From assembly GCF_001570985.1 (NCBI RefSeq), contig NZ_BCSS01000013.1:1-64000 (forward strand): DNA of 64,000 bases, given 5' to 3'. Of this stretch, positions 16,573 to 28,461 are shown in pieces (positions within the stretch are counted from its first letter, which is position 1; the number at the start of each line of letters is the position of its first letter). The notes below the pieces were generated by a model. That model saw only the letters and a program-made list of their open reading frames with translations. It ran no database searches and was not told the origin of the DNA. The position numbers were made by a program, and so were the translations under genes. The DNA comes from Janibacter limosus NBRC 16128. GTDB lineage: Bacteria > Actinomycetota > Actinomycetes > Actinomycetales > Dermatophilaceae.

Positions 16573-18324
16573 TCACGGGTTGGTGCAGGTGACGCTGTCC
16601 TGGGGGATGTAGCGGGTGGTGAAGGTCGAGGACTTCACCGTCTTGCCGTCCTTGACGAAGGTCCGGGTGATGTCGACGGAGAATCCCGGCGCGGGTGACT
16701 GCGGGACGCAGCCCTTCGTGTCGTCGGTGATCTTCTTCGGCGACGTGATGTTCTTGCGGGCGCTCTTGCCGGCCTTGACCTCGTCGTAGGCCTTGCGGCC
16801 GTGGAAGGTCACCGTGACCTCGTCGCCGTTGACCTCCGAGGTGATGAGGATCCCCGCGCCCGTGTCGTTGGTGAAGCGGTTGTCGACATTGGGCCAGGAG
16901 ATCGTCGCCTCACGGCCCTCCGGGTAGCGCGAGATGTAGAAGGAGTGCGGGTGGAACTCCTCGATCTTCGCTCCCGAGAAGAAGACCGCGTTGAAGACCG
17001 TCGTCGACAGCTGCGAGATCCCGCCGCCGTAGTCGTTGGTCAACCGACCGCCCATGATGACGCCTGCCTTGCCGTAGCCCGCGGCGGCGGTGCGCTGACC
17101 GAGGACCGCGTTGAGGGAAAAGGTGTCTCCCGGAGCGACATAGGTGCCGTTGAGCGTGCGCGCGGCGAGGCGGATGTTGTCGGCACGGACACCGGTGGTG
17201 CTCGGGAGGTAGGTGGTGAAGGTGGAGATCTGCTCCTTGGGGATGGTCTTCTTCGCCTGTGCGGTGGTCAGCTGCGGCTGCGACTCCTTGGAGTCGACGG
17301 CGATGGTGCGCTGGTCACCCGTTTTCTTCATCGCTGCGACGACCTTTGCCCCGATGCCCTCCTCGGAGAGTGCCAGGCCCGTGCTCGAGGGCGTGACGTC
17401 GAAGCTCGACCCGCGGCGCACGACGGTCGCGTCCTTGGCCTCCCGGAACTTGCCCGACGCCTTGCCGGCGTCGATCGCCGCCTGCCCGACCTTCTTCTCG
17501 TCCACGGTCGCGGAGAGCTTGCCGTCGGTGTCCTTGATCGACACGGCCGCGGCCAGCTGCTCGGTCGGCACGACGAAGGCGATGTCCTTGGCCGCGCCCT
17601 CGCCTGCGGGGTCGGTGGACGTCACCGTGACGGGGCCGGAGACGAGTGGCTCGAGGTCATCCTTGGCAAAGCGGTCGATCTCGGCCTGGCTGAGCTTGGG
17701 TGCGGGCTCGCTCGTCGGCGCGTCGAAGGAACGATCCTGCGGCCACGCCGAGGCGATCGAGGTCGTCACGGCGTCACGGTCGACGGTCAGGCCCGGCGTC
17801 GATGCGGTCTTCTTGACGGTGGTGCCCGTGAGCGTCACCTCGCCCTCGACCGGCTTCTTGTCCAGCGGCTTGGTCTTGCTCTCGACAGCCTTGGCGAGCG
17901 CGTCCTCGTCGACGGCGACGTCGATCTCTCGCTCGACACCCCCGCGCGCGTGGTTCCACAGGTCCGCCGGGTTGAGGCTGAAACCGGTGAGGCCCTCGAC
18001 GGAGCTCGCGTAGTCATAGGACAGGCCCGAGTCCGCAGGGTCCAGCTCGACCTTGGTGCCGTCGACGGTCACCACCACCGGGCGAGCCTCCTCCTCGGAC
18101 AGCCGGTCCTCGAGGGTCTGGCGCGCCTCCGCCGGGGTCTGGCCGCCGATGGCGACACCCCCGATGCGCGTCTCTGCGGGCACCCGGTCGGCGAAGTACA
18201 GCGCCGCGGCCGCGTAGAGGCCCCCCAGCACGAGGATGACGAAGGCCACGGCCAGGAAGGTGCGTCCCCGCCGCGGGGAGTCGATGACGTCCTCGCCATC
18301 GGTCCATCGCTCGTCCTTGGTCAT
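16573..18324 (-). CDS. VanW-family membrane-anchored cell-wall protein
   Basis: 583 residues. A cytoplasmic N-terminus, one membrane helix (about 24-45, FLAVAFVILVLGGLYAAAAL), a Lys/Thr-rich outer region containing two putative peptidoglycan-binding (PG_binding_4-like) segments, and a VanW domain (about 370-520). The VanW domain has GDTFSLNAVLGQRT, GGISQLSTTVFNAVF and FHPHSFYISRYPEGREA. VanW proteins accompany glycopeptide-resistance and spore or wall genes; the activity is unknown. Last gene of the typA-lpqW-mshB operon. Confidence 0.85.
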   Translation of the reverse strand: MTKDERWTDGEDVIDSPRRGRTFLAVAFVILVLGGLYAAAALYFADRVPAETRIGGVAIGGQTPAEARQTLEDRLSEEEARPVVVTVDGTKVELDPADSGLSYDYASSVEGLTGFSLNPADLWNHARGGVEREIDVAVDEDALAKAVESKTKPLDKKPVEGEVTLTGTTVKKTASTPGLTVDRDAVTTSIASAWPQDRSFDAPTSEPAPKLSQAEIDRFAKDDLEPLVSGPVTVTSTDPAGEGAAKDIAFVVPTEQLAAAVSIKDTDGKLSATVDEKKVGQAAIDAGKASGKFREAKDATVVRRGSSFDVTPSSTGLALSEEGIGAKVVAAMKKTGDQRTIAVDSKESQPQLTTAQAKKTIPKEQISTFTTYLPSTTGVRADNIRLAARTLNGTYVAPGDTFSLNAVLGQRTAAAGYGKAGVIMGGRLTNDYGGGISQLSTTVFNAVFFSGAKIEEFHPHSFYISRYPEGREATISWPNVDNRFTNDTGAGILITSEVNGDEVTVTFHGRKAYDEVKAGKSARKNITSPKKITDDTKGCVPQSPAPGFSVDITRTFVKDGKTVKSSTFTTRYIPQDSVTCTNP

Positions 18325-18328
18325 CAGG

Positions 18329-18817
18329 TCACCTCGTGGTCGTGTAGCGGCTGCGGTAGTAGATCAGTGGATCATCCCGGCGGGCATCTGCCTGGCTCGA
18401 CAGGACCTCGCCGACGACGATCGTGTGGTCGCCGGCCTCGTGCAGGGCGGTGGTGCGGCACTCCAGGGTGGCCAGCGCATCGTCGACGAGAGCCACCCCG
18501 AGCTCGCCGCGGTGGTGCGCGATGCCGGAGAGCTGGCCGTAGAGCGGACGCCCTCCCGTGCTCAGCCAGGTGGCAGCCGGCCGGCCCGCCTCGGGCAGGA
18601 TCGAGACCCCCCAGACCCCGGAGGAGACCACGGCGTCGTGCCAGCCGGTGTCCTGCCGCACGCAGACGAGGACCAGCGGGGGCTCGAGGGAGACGGAGGT
18701 GACGGAGTTGGCCGTCATCGCGTGGTCGTGGCCGTCCTCGAGCGTCGTCACGACGGTCACACCGGTCGCGAAATGAGCCATCGCGTGCCGCAGGCTCGTC
18801 GGCGTCACCCCGCTCAT
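18329..18817 (-). CDS. Flavin reductase-like FMN-binding protein
   Basis: 162 residues, HpaC/DIM6-NTAB fold: MAHFATGVTVVTT, AMTANSVTSVSLEPPLVLVC, DGH/SILPEAGRP and a C-terminal YYRSRY. Such proteins supply reduced flavin to a partner monooxygenase or act as small oxidoreductases. No partner monooxygenase is adjacent. The start overlaps the mshB stop (ATGA), so translation is coupled. Confidence 0.85.
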   Translation of the reverse strand: MSGVTPTSLRHAMAHFATGVTVVTTLEDGHDHAMTANSVTSVSLEPPLVLVCVRQDTGWHDAVVSSGVWGVSILPEAGRPAATWLSTGGRPLYGQLSGIAHHRGELGVALVDDALATLECRTTALHEAGDHTIVVGEVLSSQADARRDDPLIYYRSRYTTTR

Positions 18818-19722
18818 CGTCTGGCCACCAGTGGTGGCCGATCGCCCGAGACGGTCGCGGGCAGCGGCTCTCCCGTGGTGACGTCCAGTCGCGCATAGCC
18901 CTCTCGCCCCGACAGTCGGGCGGCGATGTCGTTGGAGAGCGCGTAGGTGTTGCTCGGCCCGAGGGTGACCTGGGTGCGGTGGTGCCGCAGCGCGTCGGCC
19001 TGACGCTCGCGCGCCTCCTCGTCGACGACCGCGTGGGTCACCGTCGCGTCCGCGACGACCGAAGGGGGGAAGTCTCCCGTGGGCAGGCTCCAGCCGAGTC
19101 CGCGCACCTCGTCGGTCACGGCGAGGACCTCGCGATCCTCCTGCGCCCACGACCGGGGCGTGAAGGCCCCGAAGAGCGCCGGGCGACTCGATGCGTCCAT
19201 GTCGGCCAGGGCTCGACGGGTCACCTCGTGGGTGCGGATGTGATCCGGGTGGGCATAGCCGCCGTGGGCGTCATAGGTGACGACGAGGTCAGGGTCGACG
19301 GCGTCGATGACAGCGGCGACCGCCGCGATCGCCTGCGCGTCGTCGGAACGGACCCAGGCGCGCGGATCCTGCGCGCCGGGCGTCCCGGCCATCCCGGAGT
19401 CACGCCACCGGGAGAGTCGGCCCGCGGCCTGGTCCTCACCGAGCACGGTGCTGTGCGCACCGATGGCGGTCATGGCACCCCGCAGCTCATCGCGGCGGAA
19501 CTCGCCGAGGGTGTCCTCGTGATCGGCGTCGAGGTGGGTCAGCTCGGTCGGGATGACCTCCCCCTGCTCACCGAGCGTGCAGGTGAGCACGTGCACCTCG
19601 TCCCCGGCCGCGACATGGTGGGCGATGGCGACGCCGGTCGCGAGGCTCTCGTCGTCGGGGTGCGCGTGCACGAAGAGCAGCCGGGCGGACCGCCCGGGCA
19701 CGAGGACCGGCGCAGCGGGCAT
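18814..19722 (-). CDS. mshB: N-acetyl-glucosaminyl-inositol deacetylase (mycothiol synthesis)
   Basis: 302 residues, LmbE/PIG-L zinc deacetylase fold. Zinc and catalytic residues lie in VHAHPDDESLATG and GYAHPDHIRTHE; LTCTLGEQGEVIP is typical of MshB. It makes GlcN-inositol, the second step of mycothiol synthesis. ATG at 19722 overlaps the stop of the lpqW-like gene by one base; the longer upstream frame is inside that gene. A mycothiol-conjugate amidase paralogue is possible but the gene order favours mshB. Confidence 0.87.
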   Translation of the reverse strand: MPAAPVLVPGRSARLLFVHAHPDDESLATGVAIAHHVAAGDEVHVLTCTLGEQGEVIPTELTHLDADHEDTLGEFRRDELRGAMTAIGAHSTVLGEDQAAGRLSRWRDSGMAGTPGAQDPRAWVRSDDAQAIAAVAAVIDAVDPDLVVTYDAHGGYAHPDHIRTHEVTRRALADMDASSRPALFGAFTPRSWAQEDREVLAVTDEVRGLGWSLPTGDFPPSVVADATVTHAVVDEEARERQADALRHHRTQVTLGPSNTYALSNDIAARLSGREGYARLDVTTGEPLPATVSGDRPPLVARR

Positions 19723-21470
19723 CACCGGGACACCCCGATCAAGCCGATCTCCGGGGGCCCGCCGTAGACGGGGTTGCCGGTGAGCGAGGTGACCTCGGTC
19801 CCGGCGGCGTAGGTCAGCCGGGTCTGACGGAGCGGGATGTAGACGCCGTCCTCGAGCAGACCGGTGTCGATCGCGGACCACTGGTCAGCGCGCTTCTTGT
19901 CATCACTCTCGCCCGCAGCCTTGTCCATGGCCTTGGTGACCTTGTCGTCCGCGAAGAGCCCGTAGTCACGCCCCACCGACGTCTTGGTCAGGTTGATCCG
20001 GTCGTCGAAGAGAGGCGGCAGGACGGTGCTCGCCGACGGGAAGTCGGGGCCCCAGTTGGTCCACAGGACGTCGTAGTCCTCGGCAACCTTGCGCGCACCG
20101 ATCTCGGTGAAGTACTCGTCACCCAGGGCCTTGAGGGTCACCTCGAAGCCGGCGTCCTCCCAGCCGCTCTCGAGGGCCTTCATCGCCTCGTCCATCGTGC
20201 CTCCGCCGCGGTAGGCGACGGAGATCTTGACGGGAGTCCTCACCTTGGCCTCGGCCAGTCGCTTGCTGGCCTGCGCCGCGTCCCCCGAGGGCCCGTTGTC
20301 GACGACACTCTCGTGCGCGGACGGCAGCGCGGAGCCGAGCAGCGACCACGTGGGTGTCCCCGACGCGGCGCCTCGCGCCTGCGTGTAGGCCGCCCGGTCG
20401 GTCGCATCGGCCAGCGCCCGACGCACTGTCGTCGTGCGCATCGCCTTGCTGCGCGTGTTGACCGCGAGGTAGTCGACGACCTGCCCGTCAACCTGGACGG
20501 TCTGCACGGAGTCGCCGGCCTCGTCGAGCGCCGGGCCGAGGACGCTGGGGACGGGGTCGAGGGCGAGCGCACGACCGCCGTCCTCACCGTCGAGGATGGT
20601 CTCGACCGCGTCCTTGGCCTCGACCCCCTCCTTGTGCAGGATCGACGACGGTCCCGGCGTGCGCAGGGGGTCCGACTCCTGGCTCCACGCCGTGTTGCGC
20701 ACCCAGGTGCCGCCGCTGCTGGGCGTCCAGCCGTTGGAGAGCTTGTACGGACCCGACGAGAAGGCGTCGTGGGTGGCGTCCTTGTCCTCGTGCGACTCCT
20801 TGTACGGCGCGAACTCCGGCAGGGAGACGACCTCGTCGAAGTTGCCCACGGACTCGTCGAGGTGGAAGACGACGGTGCGCTCGTCGGTGCACTCCACAGC
20901 CTTGTTGATCAGCCTGCGGGAGGCCTTGGAGGTGCCCCCCTTCGTCAGAGGACCCGGATAGGTGGACGTGCCGTCCTTCTTCTTCGGGATGTCGAGGAAG
21001 GTCAGGGCGTAGCCACTCGAGGGGATGTCCGCGTCGAAGGAGCGGGCGACCCCGTAGCGGACGTCCTCACAGGTGACCCGCGAACCGTCCTGCCAGGTCA
21101 CGCCCTTGCGCAGGGTGAAGGTCCACTGCGTCGCGTCCTTGTTGGCCTTGCCCGTGCTCGACGCGAGGTCTCCGGCGAGCTTGCGCTGCCCGGCGAGGTC
21201 GGTCGCCGGCGCGTAGGCGGTGAGCGTGCGCATCCACGTCCTCGACGCGAAGCCTGCGTCCTGACGCTGGGTGATCCGCTGCGGGTCCCACGCCTGAACG
21301 GGACCGGCTGACAGCACCGTCAGCCGGTCCTCGGGGCCACTGATCCGTCCCGTCGACGCGGTGGCCGAGGAGTCCGGGCCACCGTCCGCGTCGTCGGTGC
21401 ATGCAGAGACACTCGCCACGAGGGCGAGTGCACCTGTTCCTGCGATGAGTCCTCGAGCGATGCGCCGCAT
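19722..21470 (-). CDS. lpqW: LpqW-like lipoprotein, SBP family 5 fold
   Basis: 582 residues. Lipoprotein signal peptide with lipobox VSAC at about 21-24, then a family-5 peptide-binding-protein fold (WTFTLRKGVTWQDGSRVTCE, GSALPSAHESV). No transporter genes are attached; instead it sits between typA and mshB, exactly as M. tuberculosis lpqW (Rv1166), a modulator of mannolipid synthesis. An AAGGGAG ribosome binding site precedes the ATG. The assignment is by context and fold; ligand binding is not established. Confidence 0.75.
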   Translation of the reverse strand: MRRIARGLIAGTGALALVASVSACTDDADGGPDSSATASTGRISGPEDRLTVLSAGPVQAWDPQRITQRQDAGFASRTWMRTLTAYAPATDLAGQRKLAGDLASSTGKANKDATQWTFTLRKGVTWQDGSRVTCEDVRYGVARSFDADIPSSGYALTFLDIPKKKDGTSTYPGPLTKGGTSKASRRLINKAVECTDERTVVFHLDESVGNFDEVVSLPEFAPYKESHEDKDATHDAFSSGPYKLSNGWTPSSGGTWVRNTAWSQESDPLRTPGPSSILHKEGVEAKDAVETILDGEDGGRALALDPVPSVLGPALDEAGDSVQTVQVDGQVVDYLAVNTRSKAMRTTTVRRALADATDRAAYTQARGAASGTPTWSLLGSALPSAHESVVDNGPSGDAAQASKRLAEAKVRTPVKISVAYRGGGTMDEAMKALESGWEDAGFEVTLKALGDEYFTEIGARKVAEDYDVLWTNWGPDFPSASTVLPPLFDDRINLTKTSVGRDYGLFADDKVTKAMDKAAGESDDKKRADQWSAIDTGLLEDGVYIPLRQTRLTYAAGTEVTSLTGNPVYGGPPEIGLIGVSR

Positions 21471-21483
21471 CGGCGCTCCCTTC

Positions 21484-23379
<1,896 letters not shown>

Positions 23380-23386
23380 GAGCGCG

Positions 23387-23392
23387 ATTGTC
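23387..23392 (-). promoter_or_regulatory. -10 box, leaderless start of typA
   Basis: GACAAT on the minus strand, 7 nt spacer, ATG at 23379. Confidence 0.45.
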
Positions 23393-23646
23393 TCAGCAGG
23401 AACGGCCTGTGCCCAAATGCTCGGGGGCTGCGTCCCCCTTCGTCCGAGGGCGGAAGCACCTGCGCCACGCGCCGGACAAAGTTCGGAAAAGAGGTCACGA
23501 TCCCGCAAAACTGCTGCAGATTTCCCCGCCCGCGCCGGATGTTGGCTAGATTGCCCGCCAACCCCAGTGTGTGGTGGATCACCACCGTGCGCCCGGGCGT
23601 CCCACCCCGGCAAAGGTGCCGGGGCCGGCCACAAGAGCGAGGAAAC
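23393..23646 (+). promoter_or_regulatory. Upstream region and leader of the plus-strand peptide ABC operon
   Basis: TAGATT (23547-23552) is a plausible -10, giving a leader of about 85-90 nt; no good -35 seen. The leader has an inverted repeat GTGGT-ggatc-ACCAC (23571-23585) and a perfect 8-bp hairpin CCCCGGCA-aagg-TGCCGGGG (23605-23624). GAGGA lies just before the ATG. A CGAAGGGGG motif copy (inverted) lies near 23430. No gene seen. Confidence 0.35.
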
Positions 23647-25305
23647 ATGTCGATGAGGAAAGCAGCCCCGCTGGCCGCTCTGGCAGCAACCGCACTGACG
23701 CTCAGTGCGTGCGCCGCGAGCGACCGTGACGACTCGGGCTCCGACGGTGGTGACACCGGGGGAACCTTCACCTTCGGCGCCGCGGGCGCCCCGGAGGTCT
23801 TCGATCCCTTCTACGCCACCGACGGCGAGACCTTCCGCGTCACCCGTCAGATCTTCGAGGGCCTCGTCGAGGTCAAGCCCGGGAGCGCCGAGCTCGGCCC
23901 CGGTCTGGCCGAGTCGTGGGAGCCGTCCAAGGACGGCAAGAACTGGACCTTCCACCTCCGCGAGGGTGTGAAGTTCACCGACGGCGAGGTCTTCGACGGC
24001 AAGGCCGTGTGCGCCAACTTCGAGCGGATGGCCAACCAGAACGAAGCGGCCCAGTCCGGCCCGGCCGAGTACTGGAGCACCGGCATGGGTGGCTTCGGCA
24101 AGGACGCCCTCTACGACGGCTGCGAGGTCAAGGACGCCAAGACCGTCGTCATCAAGGTCAAGTCCGCGACCTCGAAGTTCCCGGCGATGCTCTCCCTGTC
24201 CTCCTTCTCGATGCAGTCGCCCAAGGCGCTCACGGAGGGCAAGGCCAACGACGTCAAGACGCAGGGTGAGGGCTTCGTCTACCCGGAGAACTCCGAGAAG
24301 CCCGTCGGCACCGGCCCCTACACGCTGGAGAAGTACGACACCGCCAACAAGACCGTCACGCTCACGCGCAACGACGACTACTGGGGCGAGAAGGCCAAGA
24401 CCGCCAAGATCGTCTTCAAGATCATCCCCGACGAGTCGACCCGCCGCCAGGAGCTCGAGGCCGGCAGCATCGACGGCTACGACCTGCCCAACCCCGTGGA
24501 CTGGAAGGGCCTGGAGAGCTCCGGCAACAAGGTCGAGATCCGCGACCCCTTCAACATCCTCTACCTGGGCCTGCAGCCGGAGGCCAACGCCAAGCTCAAG
24601 GACGTGCGCGTCCGCCAGGCGATCAACTACGCCATCAACCGCGACCAGCTCGTGAAGTCGCAGCTGCCCGAGGGGGCCACGCCGGCCTCGCAGTTCATGC
24701 CGGACACGGTCAGCGGCTACAACAAGGACCTCAAGCCCTACCCCTACGACACGGCCAAGGCCAAGGCCCTGCTCAAGGAGGCCGGCGCCGAGGGCATGAC
24801 TCTGAAGTTCGCCTACCCGAGCGAGGTCACCCGCCCGTACATGCCCAACCCGCAAAAGATCCACGAGGCGATCCGCAAGGACCTCGAGAAGGCGGGCATC
24901 AAGGTCGAGGTCACGACCAAGCCGTGGAACGGCGGCTACCTCGACAACGTCGACGCCCACAGGTACGACGCCTTCCTGCTCGGCTGGACCGGCGACTACG
25001 ACTCCGCCGACAACTTCATCGGCACCTTCTTCGGCAATGCCAAGCTCAACGACTTCAGCACCGTGGCCGGTGGCTACGGCAAGGAGCTGTCGAAGGAGCT
25101 CAAGGACGCGGACTCGACCGTCGACGAGGCCGAGCGCTCGGCCAAGTACGAGGCGATCAACAAGAAGATCGCCGAGGACTACGTCCCGGGTGCACCGCTC
25201 TCGCACTCCCCGCCGGCCCTCGCGGTCAGCAAGGACGTCGACGGTCTGGTCACCAGCCCGCTGACGGCCGAGGAGTTCTCCACCGTCACCGTCGGCGGCA
25301 AGTGA
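23647..25305 (+). CDS. Peptide ABC transporter substrate-binding lipoprotein (SBP family 5)
   Basis: 552 residues. Signal peptide with lipobox LSAC near residue 20, and an acidic Gly/Ser linker. The family-5 fold is seen in TFTFGAAGAPEVFDPFYATD, WTFHLREGVKFTDGEVFDG and KDVRVRQAINYAINRDQL. It captures peptides or similar ligands outside the cell for the permease pair encoded next. A very long in-frame extension upstream is antisense to typA and is not coding. First gene of a five-gene operon. Confidence 0.92.
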   Translation: MSMRKAAPLAALAATALTLSACAASDRDDSGSDGGDTGGTFTFGAAGAPEVFDPFYATDGETFRVTRQIFEGLVEVKPGSAELGPGLAESWEPSKDGKNWTFHLREGVKFTDGEVFDGKAVCANFERMANQNEAAQSGPAEYWSTGMGGFGKDALYDGCEVKDAKTVVIKVKSATSKFPAMLSLSSFSMQSPKALTEGKANDVKTQGEGFVYPENSEKPVGTGPYTLEKYDTANKTVTLTRNDDYWGEKAKTAKIVFKIIPDESTRRQELEAGSIDGYDLPNPVDWKGLESSGNKVEIRDPFNILYLGLQPEANAKLKDVRVRQAINYAINRDQLVKSQLPEGATPASQFMPDTVSGYNKDLKPYPYDTAKAKALLKEAGAEGMTLKFAYPSEVTRPYMPNPQKIHEAIRKDLEKAGIKVEVTTKPWNGGYLDNVDAHRYDAFLLGWTGDYDSADNFIGTFFGNAKLNDFSTVAGGYGKELSKELKDADSTVDEAERSAKYEAINKKIAEDYVPGAPLSHSPPALAVSKDVDGLVTSPLTAEEFSTVTVGGK

Positions 25306-25332
25306 GCCACACCCGTAGGTGACCTCGTGACC

Positions 25333-25366
25333 GGGGCCGCCTCGACCTTCTGGTCGGGGCGGCCCC
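25333..25366 (+). terminator. Hairpin between binding-protein and permease genes
   Basis: Arms GGGGCCGCC (25333-25341) and GGCGGCCCC (25358-25366), extended inward by CGACC/GGTCG across one T-G position, with a TTCT loop: about 15 paired positions. It lies 28 nt past the binding-protein stop and 32 nt before the permease start. Probably limits read-through or protects the upstream mRNA. Confidence 0.65.
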
Positions 25367-25397
25367 CGTCCGCGATCCACGTCAGGAGCGCACACAC

Positions 25398-26405
25398 GTG
25401 CTGAAGTTCATCATCCGGCGGCTGCTGCAGCTGGTCGTCGTCCTCTTCGTCCTCTCGATCCTGCTCTTCGCCTGGCTGCGCGCCCTGCCCGGCGGGGTCG
25501 TCTCGGCGATGCTCGGCGAGCGCGCGACGCCCGAGTCCCGCGCCCGGCTGACCGAGGCCTTCGGCCTCAACGAGCCCCTGCCGGTCCAGTACTGGCGCTT
25601 CCTGTCCCGGGCGCTGCAGGGTGACTTCGGTGTCTCCACGGGCGTGCAGCCCGGCCACACGGCCACCAGCATCCTCATCGAGCGCTTCCCCGCGACCGTG
25701 GAGCTGAGCTTCGTCGCCCTCCTGCTGGCGATCGTCACGGCGATCCCGCTCGGCTACCTCGCCGCCAAGAAGAGGGCCAGCCTCCTCGACAACACGTCGA
25801 TCGTCGTCTCCCTCATCGGCGTCGCGGTCCCCGTCTTCTTCCTGGCCTTCCTGCTGAAGTACGTCTTCGCCATCAAGCTCGGCTGGCTGCCGGTGTCCGG
25901 GCGATCCAGCATCCCCGACGCCACGCACGTCACCGGCTTCTTCGTCCTCGACGGTCTGCTCACCCGGGAGTGGGATGCCGCGTGGGACGCCCTCAAGCAC
26001 CTGATCCTGCCCGGCATCGCGCTGGCGTCCATCCCCTTCGCCATGGTCTTCCGCATCACCCGGGCCTCCGTGCTGGAGGTCCTCGACGAGGACTTCGTGC
26101 GCACCGCGCAGGCGAAGGGGCTCAGTCACCGCGTCGTGCGAGGGCGCCACATCATGCGCAATGCACTGCTCCCGGTCATCACCGCCGTCGGCCTGCAGGT
26201 CGGCGCCCTCCTCGCCGGAGCCGTCCTCACCGAGACGGTCTTCAACTTCGGTGGCATCGGCGAGGCCTTGAAGTTCGCCTTCACCCTGCGTGACTATCCC
26301 GTGCTGCAGCTCCTCGTCTTCGTCGCGGCCCTGACCTATGTGCTCGTCAACCTGCTCGTGGACATCCTGTACGCCGTCGTCGACCCCCGAGTGAGGACCC
26401 GATGA
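25398..26405 (+). CDS. Peptide ABC transporter permease, DppB/OppB type
   Basis: 335 residues, about six membrane helices. N-terminal IIRRLLQLVVVLFVLSILLF and the EAA-loop region DEDFVRTAQAKGLSHRVVRG, followed by HIMRNALLPVITAVGLQVG, are diagnostic of the BPD_transp_1 family. GTG start at 25398 with CAGGAG 10 nt upstream. Forms the membrane channel with the next permease; their genes overlap by 4 nt. Confidence 0.92.
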   Translation: MLKFIIRRLLQLVVVLFVLSILLFAWLRALPGGVVSAMLGERATPESRARLTEAFGLNEPLPVQYWRFLSRALQGDFGVSTGVQPGHTATSILIERFPATVELSFVALLLAIVTAIPLGYLAAKKRASLLDNTSIVVSLIGVAVPVFFLAFLLKYVFAIKLGWLPVSGRSSIPDATHVTGFFVLDGLLTREWDAAWDALKHLILPGIALASIPFAMVFRITRASVLEVLDEDFVRTAQAKGLSHRVVRGRHIMRNALLPVITAVGLQVGALLAGAVLTETVFNFGGIGEALKFAFTLRDYPVLQLLVFVAALTYVLVNLLVDILYAVVDPRVRTR

Positions 26406-27403
26406 ACGACTCCCAGAAGCCGGACCAGCCCCACCGCGGGCTCGGCGCTCGGCGCAAGCAACGCATCGACGACCTCGCGGCCACCAGTGGTACGACGACC
26501 GTCGCCGAGGCAGGTGCCATCGACGAGTCCGGCGGTGTCGGCCTCATCGCCTCCGCCTGGCGGCGGCTGCGGCGCAACCCGATCTTCCTCACCGGCCTGG
26601 CGATCACCGTCGCCTTCGTCCTGCTGGCGCTGCTCTCCCCGTGGATCGCGCCGCACGACGCGGCCGACAACCCGCTCATCGACAAGGTGAGCCGCCAGAG
26701 CAACCCCGTCCCCGGGCCCGAGCCGGGCTTCCCGCTCGGCGGCGACGACTCCGGACGCGACCTGCTCTCACGCCTGCTCGTCGGCAGCCAGCAGACGCTG
26801 CTCGTCGGTGTCTGCGCGACGGTCTTCGGGCTCGCCGGCGGACTCGTCCTCGGCACCCTCGCGGGGGCCTTCGGCGGCTGGGTCGACTCCGTCGTCATGC
26901 GCATCGTCGACGTCATGCTCTCGATCCCGTCGCTGCTGCTGGCCGTGTCCATCTCGGCGCTGGCGGCCCGCCCCAGCCAGTGGACGGTGATCATCGCCGT
27001 GGCCGTCGTGCAGGTGCCGATCTTCGCCCGGCTCCTGCGGGGGTCGATGCTCGCCCAGCGCAGCAAGGACCACGTCCTCGCCGCCCGGGCCCTGGGTGTC
27101 AAGCGGTCGGCGATCATCCTGCGCCACATGCTGCCCAACTCGCTCGGCCCGGTCATCGTGCAGGCGACGCTCGTGCTCGCCACCGCGATCATCGACGCCG
27201 CCGCGCTGTCCTTCCTCGGCCTCGGCAACCCCGATGACAGCAAGCCCGAGTGGGGCCAGATGCTCGGACAGGCCCAGATGTACATCTACGACCACCCGCA
27301 CCTGGCCTTCTACCCCGCGGCGTGCATCATCGTCGTCGCCCTCGGCTTCACCCTCATGGGTGAGTCGCTGCGCGAGGCACTCGACCCCAAGAGCAGGCGG
27401 TGA
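26402..27403 (+). CDS. Peptide ABC transporter permease, DppC/OppC type
   Basis: 333 residues. About 50 cytoplasmic residues, then RRLRRNPIFLTGLAITVAFV, the GTDxxGRDxxSR-like FPLGGDDSGRDLLSRLLVGS loop typical of DppC, and the EAA loop KDHVLAARALGVKRSAIILR. ATGA overlap with the upstream permease gene indicates coupling. Confidence 0.92.
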   Translation: MNDSQKPDQPHRGLGARRKQRIDDLAATSGTTTVAEAGAIDESGGVGLIASAWRRLRRNPIFLTGLAITVAFVLLALLSPWIAPHDAADNPLIDKVSRQSNPVPGPEPGFPLGGDDSGRDLLSRLLVGSQQTLLVGVCATVFGLAGGLVLGTLAGAFGGWVDSVVMRIVDVMLSIPSLLLAVSISALAARPSQWTVIIAVAVVQVPIFARLLRGSMLAQRSKDHVLAARALGVKRSAIILRHMLPNSLGPVIVQATLVLATAIIDAAALSFLGLGNPDDSKPEWGQMLGQAQMYIYDHPHLAFYPAACIIVVALGFTLMGESLREALDPKSRR

Positions 27404-28461
27404 GCGGCATGACCTCCCCCACGACCTCCACGCCCCGACGCGGTGACGAGCCGCTGCTGTCCGTGCGCGACCTCTCGGTCACCTTCGGCATCAAGAACGA
27501 GCGCCCCTTCACGGCCGTGGACGGCTTGAGCTTCGACGTCCGACCGGGCCAGACCGTCGGTCTCGTCGGTGAGTCCGGCTGCGGCAAGTCGGTCACCTCG
27601 CTGGCGATCATGGGTCTGCTCCCGCCTCGCGGCAACCGGGTCTCCGGCACCGTCACCTACGACGGAGCGGACCTGCTGTCGCTCTCCGACAAGGAGATGG
27701 CCTCCCGTCGGGGCAAGGACATCAGCATGATCTTCCAGGATCCGCTGTCCTCGCTGAACCCCGTCGTGGCCATCGGCCGTCAGGTGAGCGAGGTCCTCGA
27801 GCGGCACAAGGGCATGTCCCGCAAGGAGGCCATGCCGCACGCCCGCGACATGCTCGACAAGGTGGGCATCCCCGACCCCGACCGTCGGCTGTCCGAGTAC
27901 CCGCACCAGCTCTCCGGCGGCATGCGCCAGCGCGCCCTCATCGCGATGGCCCTGGCCTGCGAGCCGAGGCTGCTCATCGCCGACGAGCCGACGACCGCTC
28001 TGGACGTGACCATCCAGGCGCAGATCCTCGCGCTGCTGCGCGAGCTCGTCGAGGACACCGGGACCGCGCTCGTCATGATCACCCACGACCTCGGTGTCGT
28101 CGCCGGGCTGTGCGACGAGATCAACGTCCTCTACGGCGGACGCCTCGTCGAGCGGGCCGAGCGTCACGACCTCTTCGCCGAGCCGCGTCACCCCTACACG
28201 GGTGGTCTGCTCGCGAGCGTCCCGAGCCTCGACGGCGAACGCGGCGCGCGCCTCACCCCCGTGCCCGGGTCCGTCTCGGACAACCTGCCGTGGACGAGCG
28301 CCTGCGCCTTCGCCCCGCGGTGTGCCAATGCGAGGGACCACTGTCGCGAGGAGACCCCGGACCTGGCAGTGGTCCCCGGTGGCCGCGCCCTGCGCTGCTT
28401 CAACCCGCTCGCGGGAGAGCCCTCCCCCGCCGAGGGCACGACGACCCAGGAGGTCCGATGA
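27400..28461 (+). CDS. Peptide ABC transporter ATP-binding protein, DppD/OppD type
   Basis: 353 residues (344-350 if a downstream ATG is used). Walker A GESGCGKS, signature LSGGMRQR, Walker [15 protein letters not shown]-loop ITHDLG. The C-terminal oligopeptide extension contains [12 protein letters not shown] and cysteines ([14 protein letters not shown]) that in relatives bind an iron-sulfur cluster. The GTG at 27400 overlaps the permease stop (GTGA); ATG at 27409 is an alternative. Confidence 0.92.
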   Translation: MSGMTSPTTSTPRRGDEPLLSVRDLSVTFGIKNERPFTAVDGLSFDVRPGQTVGLVGESGCGKSVTSLAIMGLLPPRGNRVSGTVTYDGADLLSLSDKEMASRRGKDISMIFQDPLSSLNPVVAIGRQVSEVLERHKGMSRKEAMPHARDMLDKVGIPDPDRRLSEYPHQLSGGMRQRALIAMALACEPRLLIADEPTTALDVTIQAQILALLRELVEDTGTALVMITHDLGVVAGLCDEINVLYGGRLVERAERHDLFAEPRHPYTGGLLASVPSLDGERGARLTPVPGSVSDNLPWTSACAFAPRCANARDHCREETPDLAVVPGGRALRCFNPLAGEPSPAEGTTTQEVR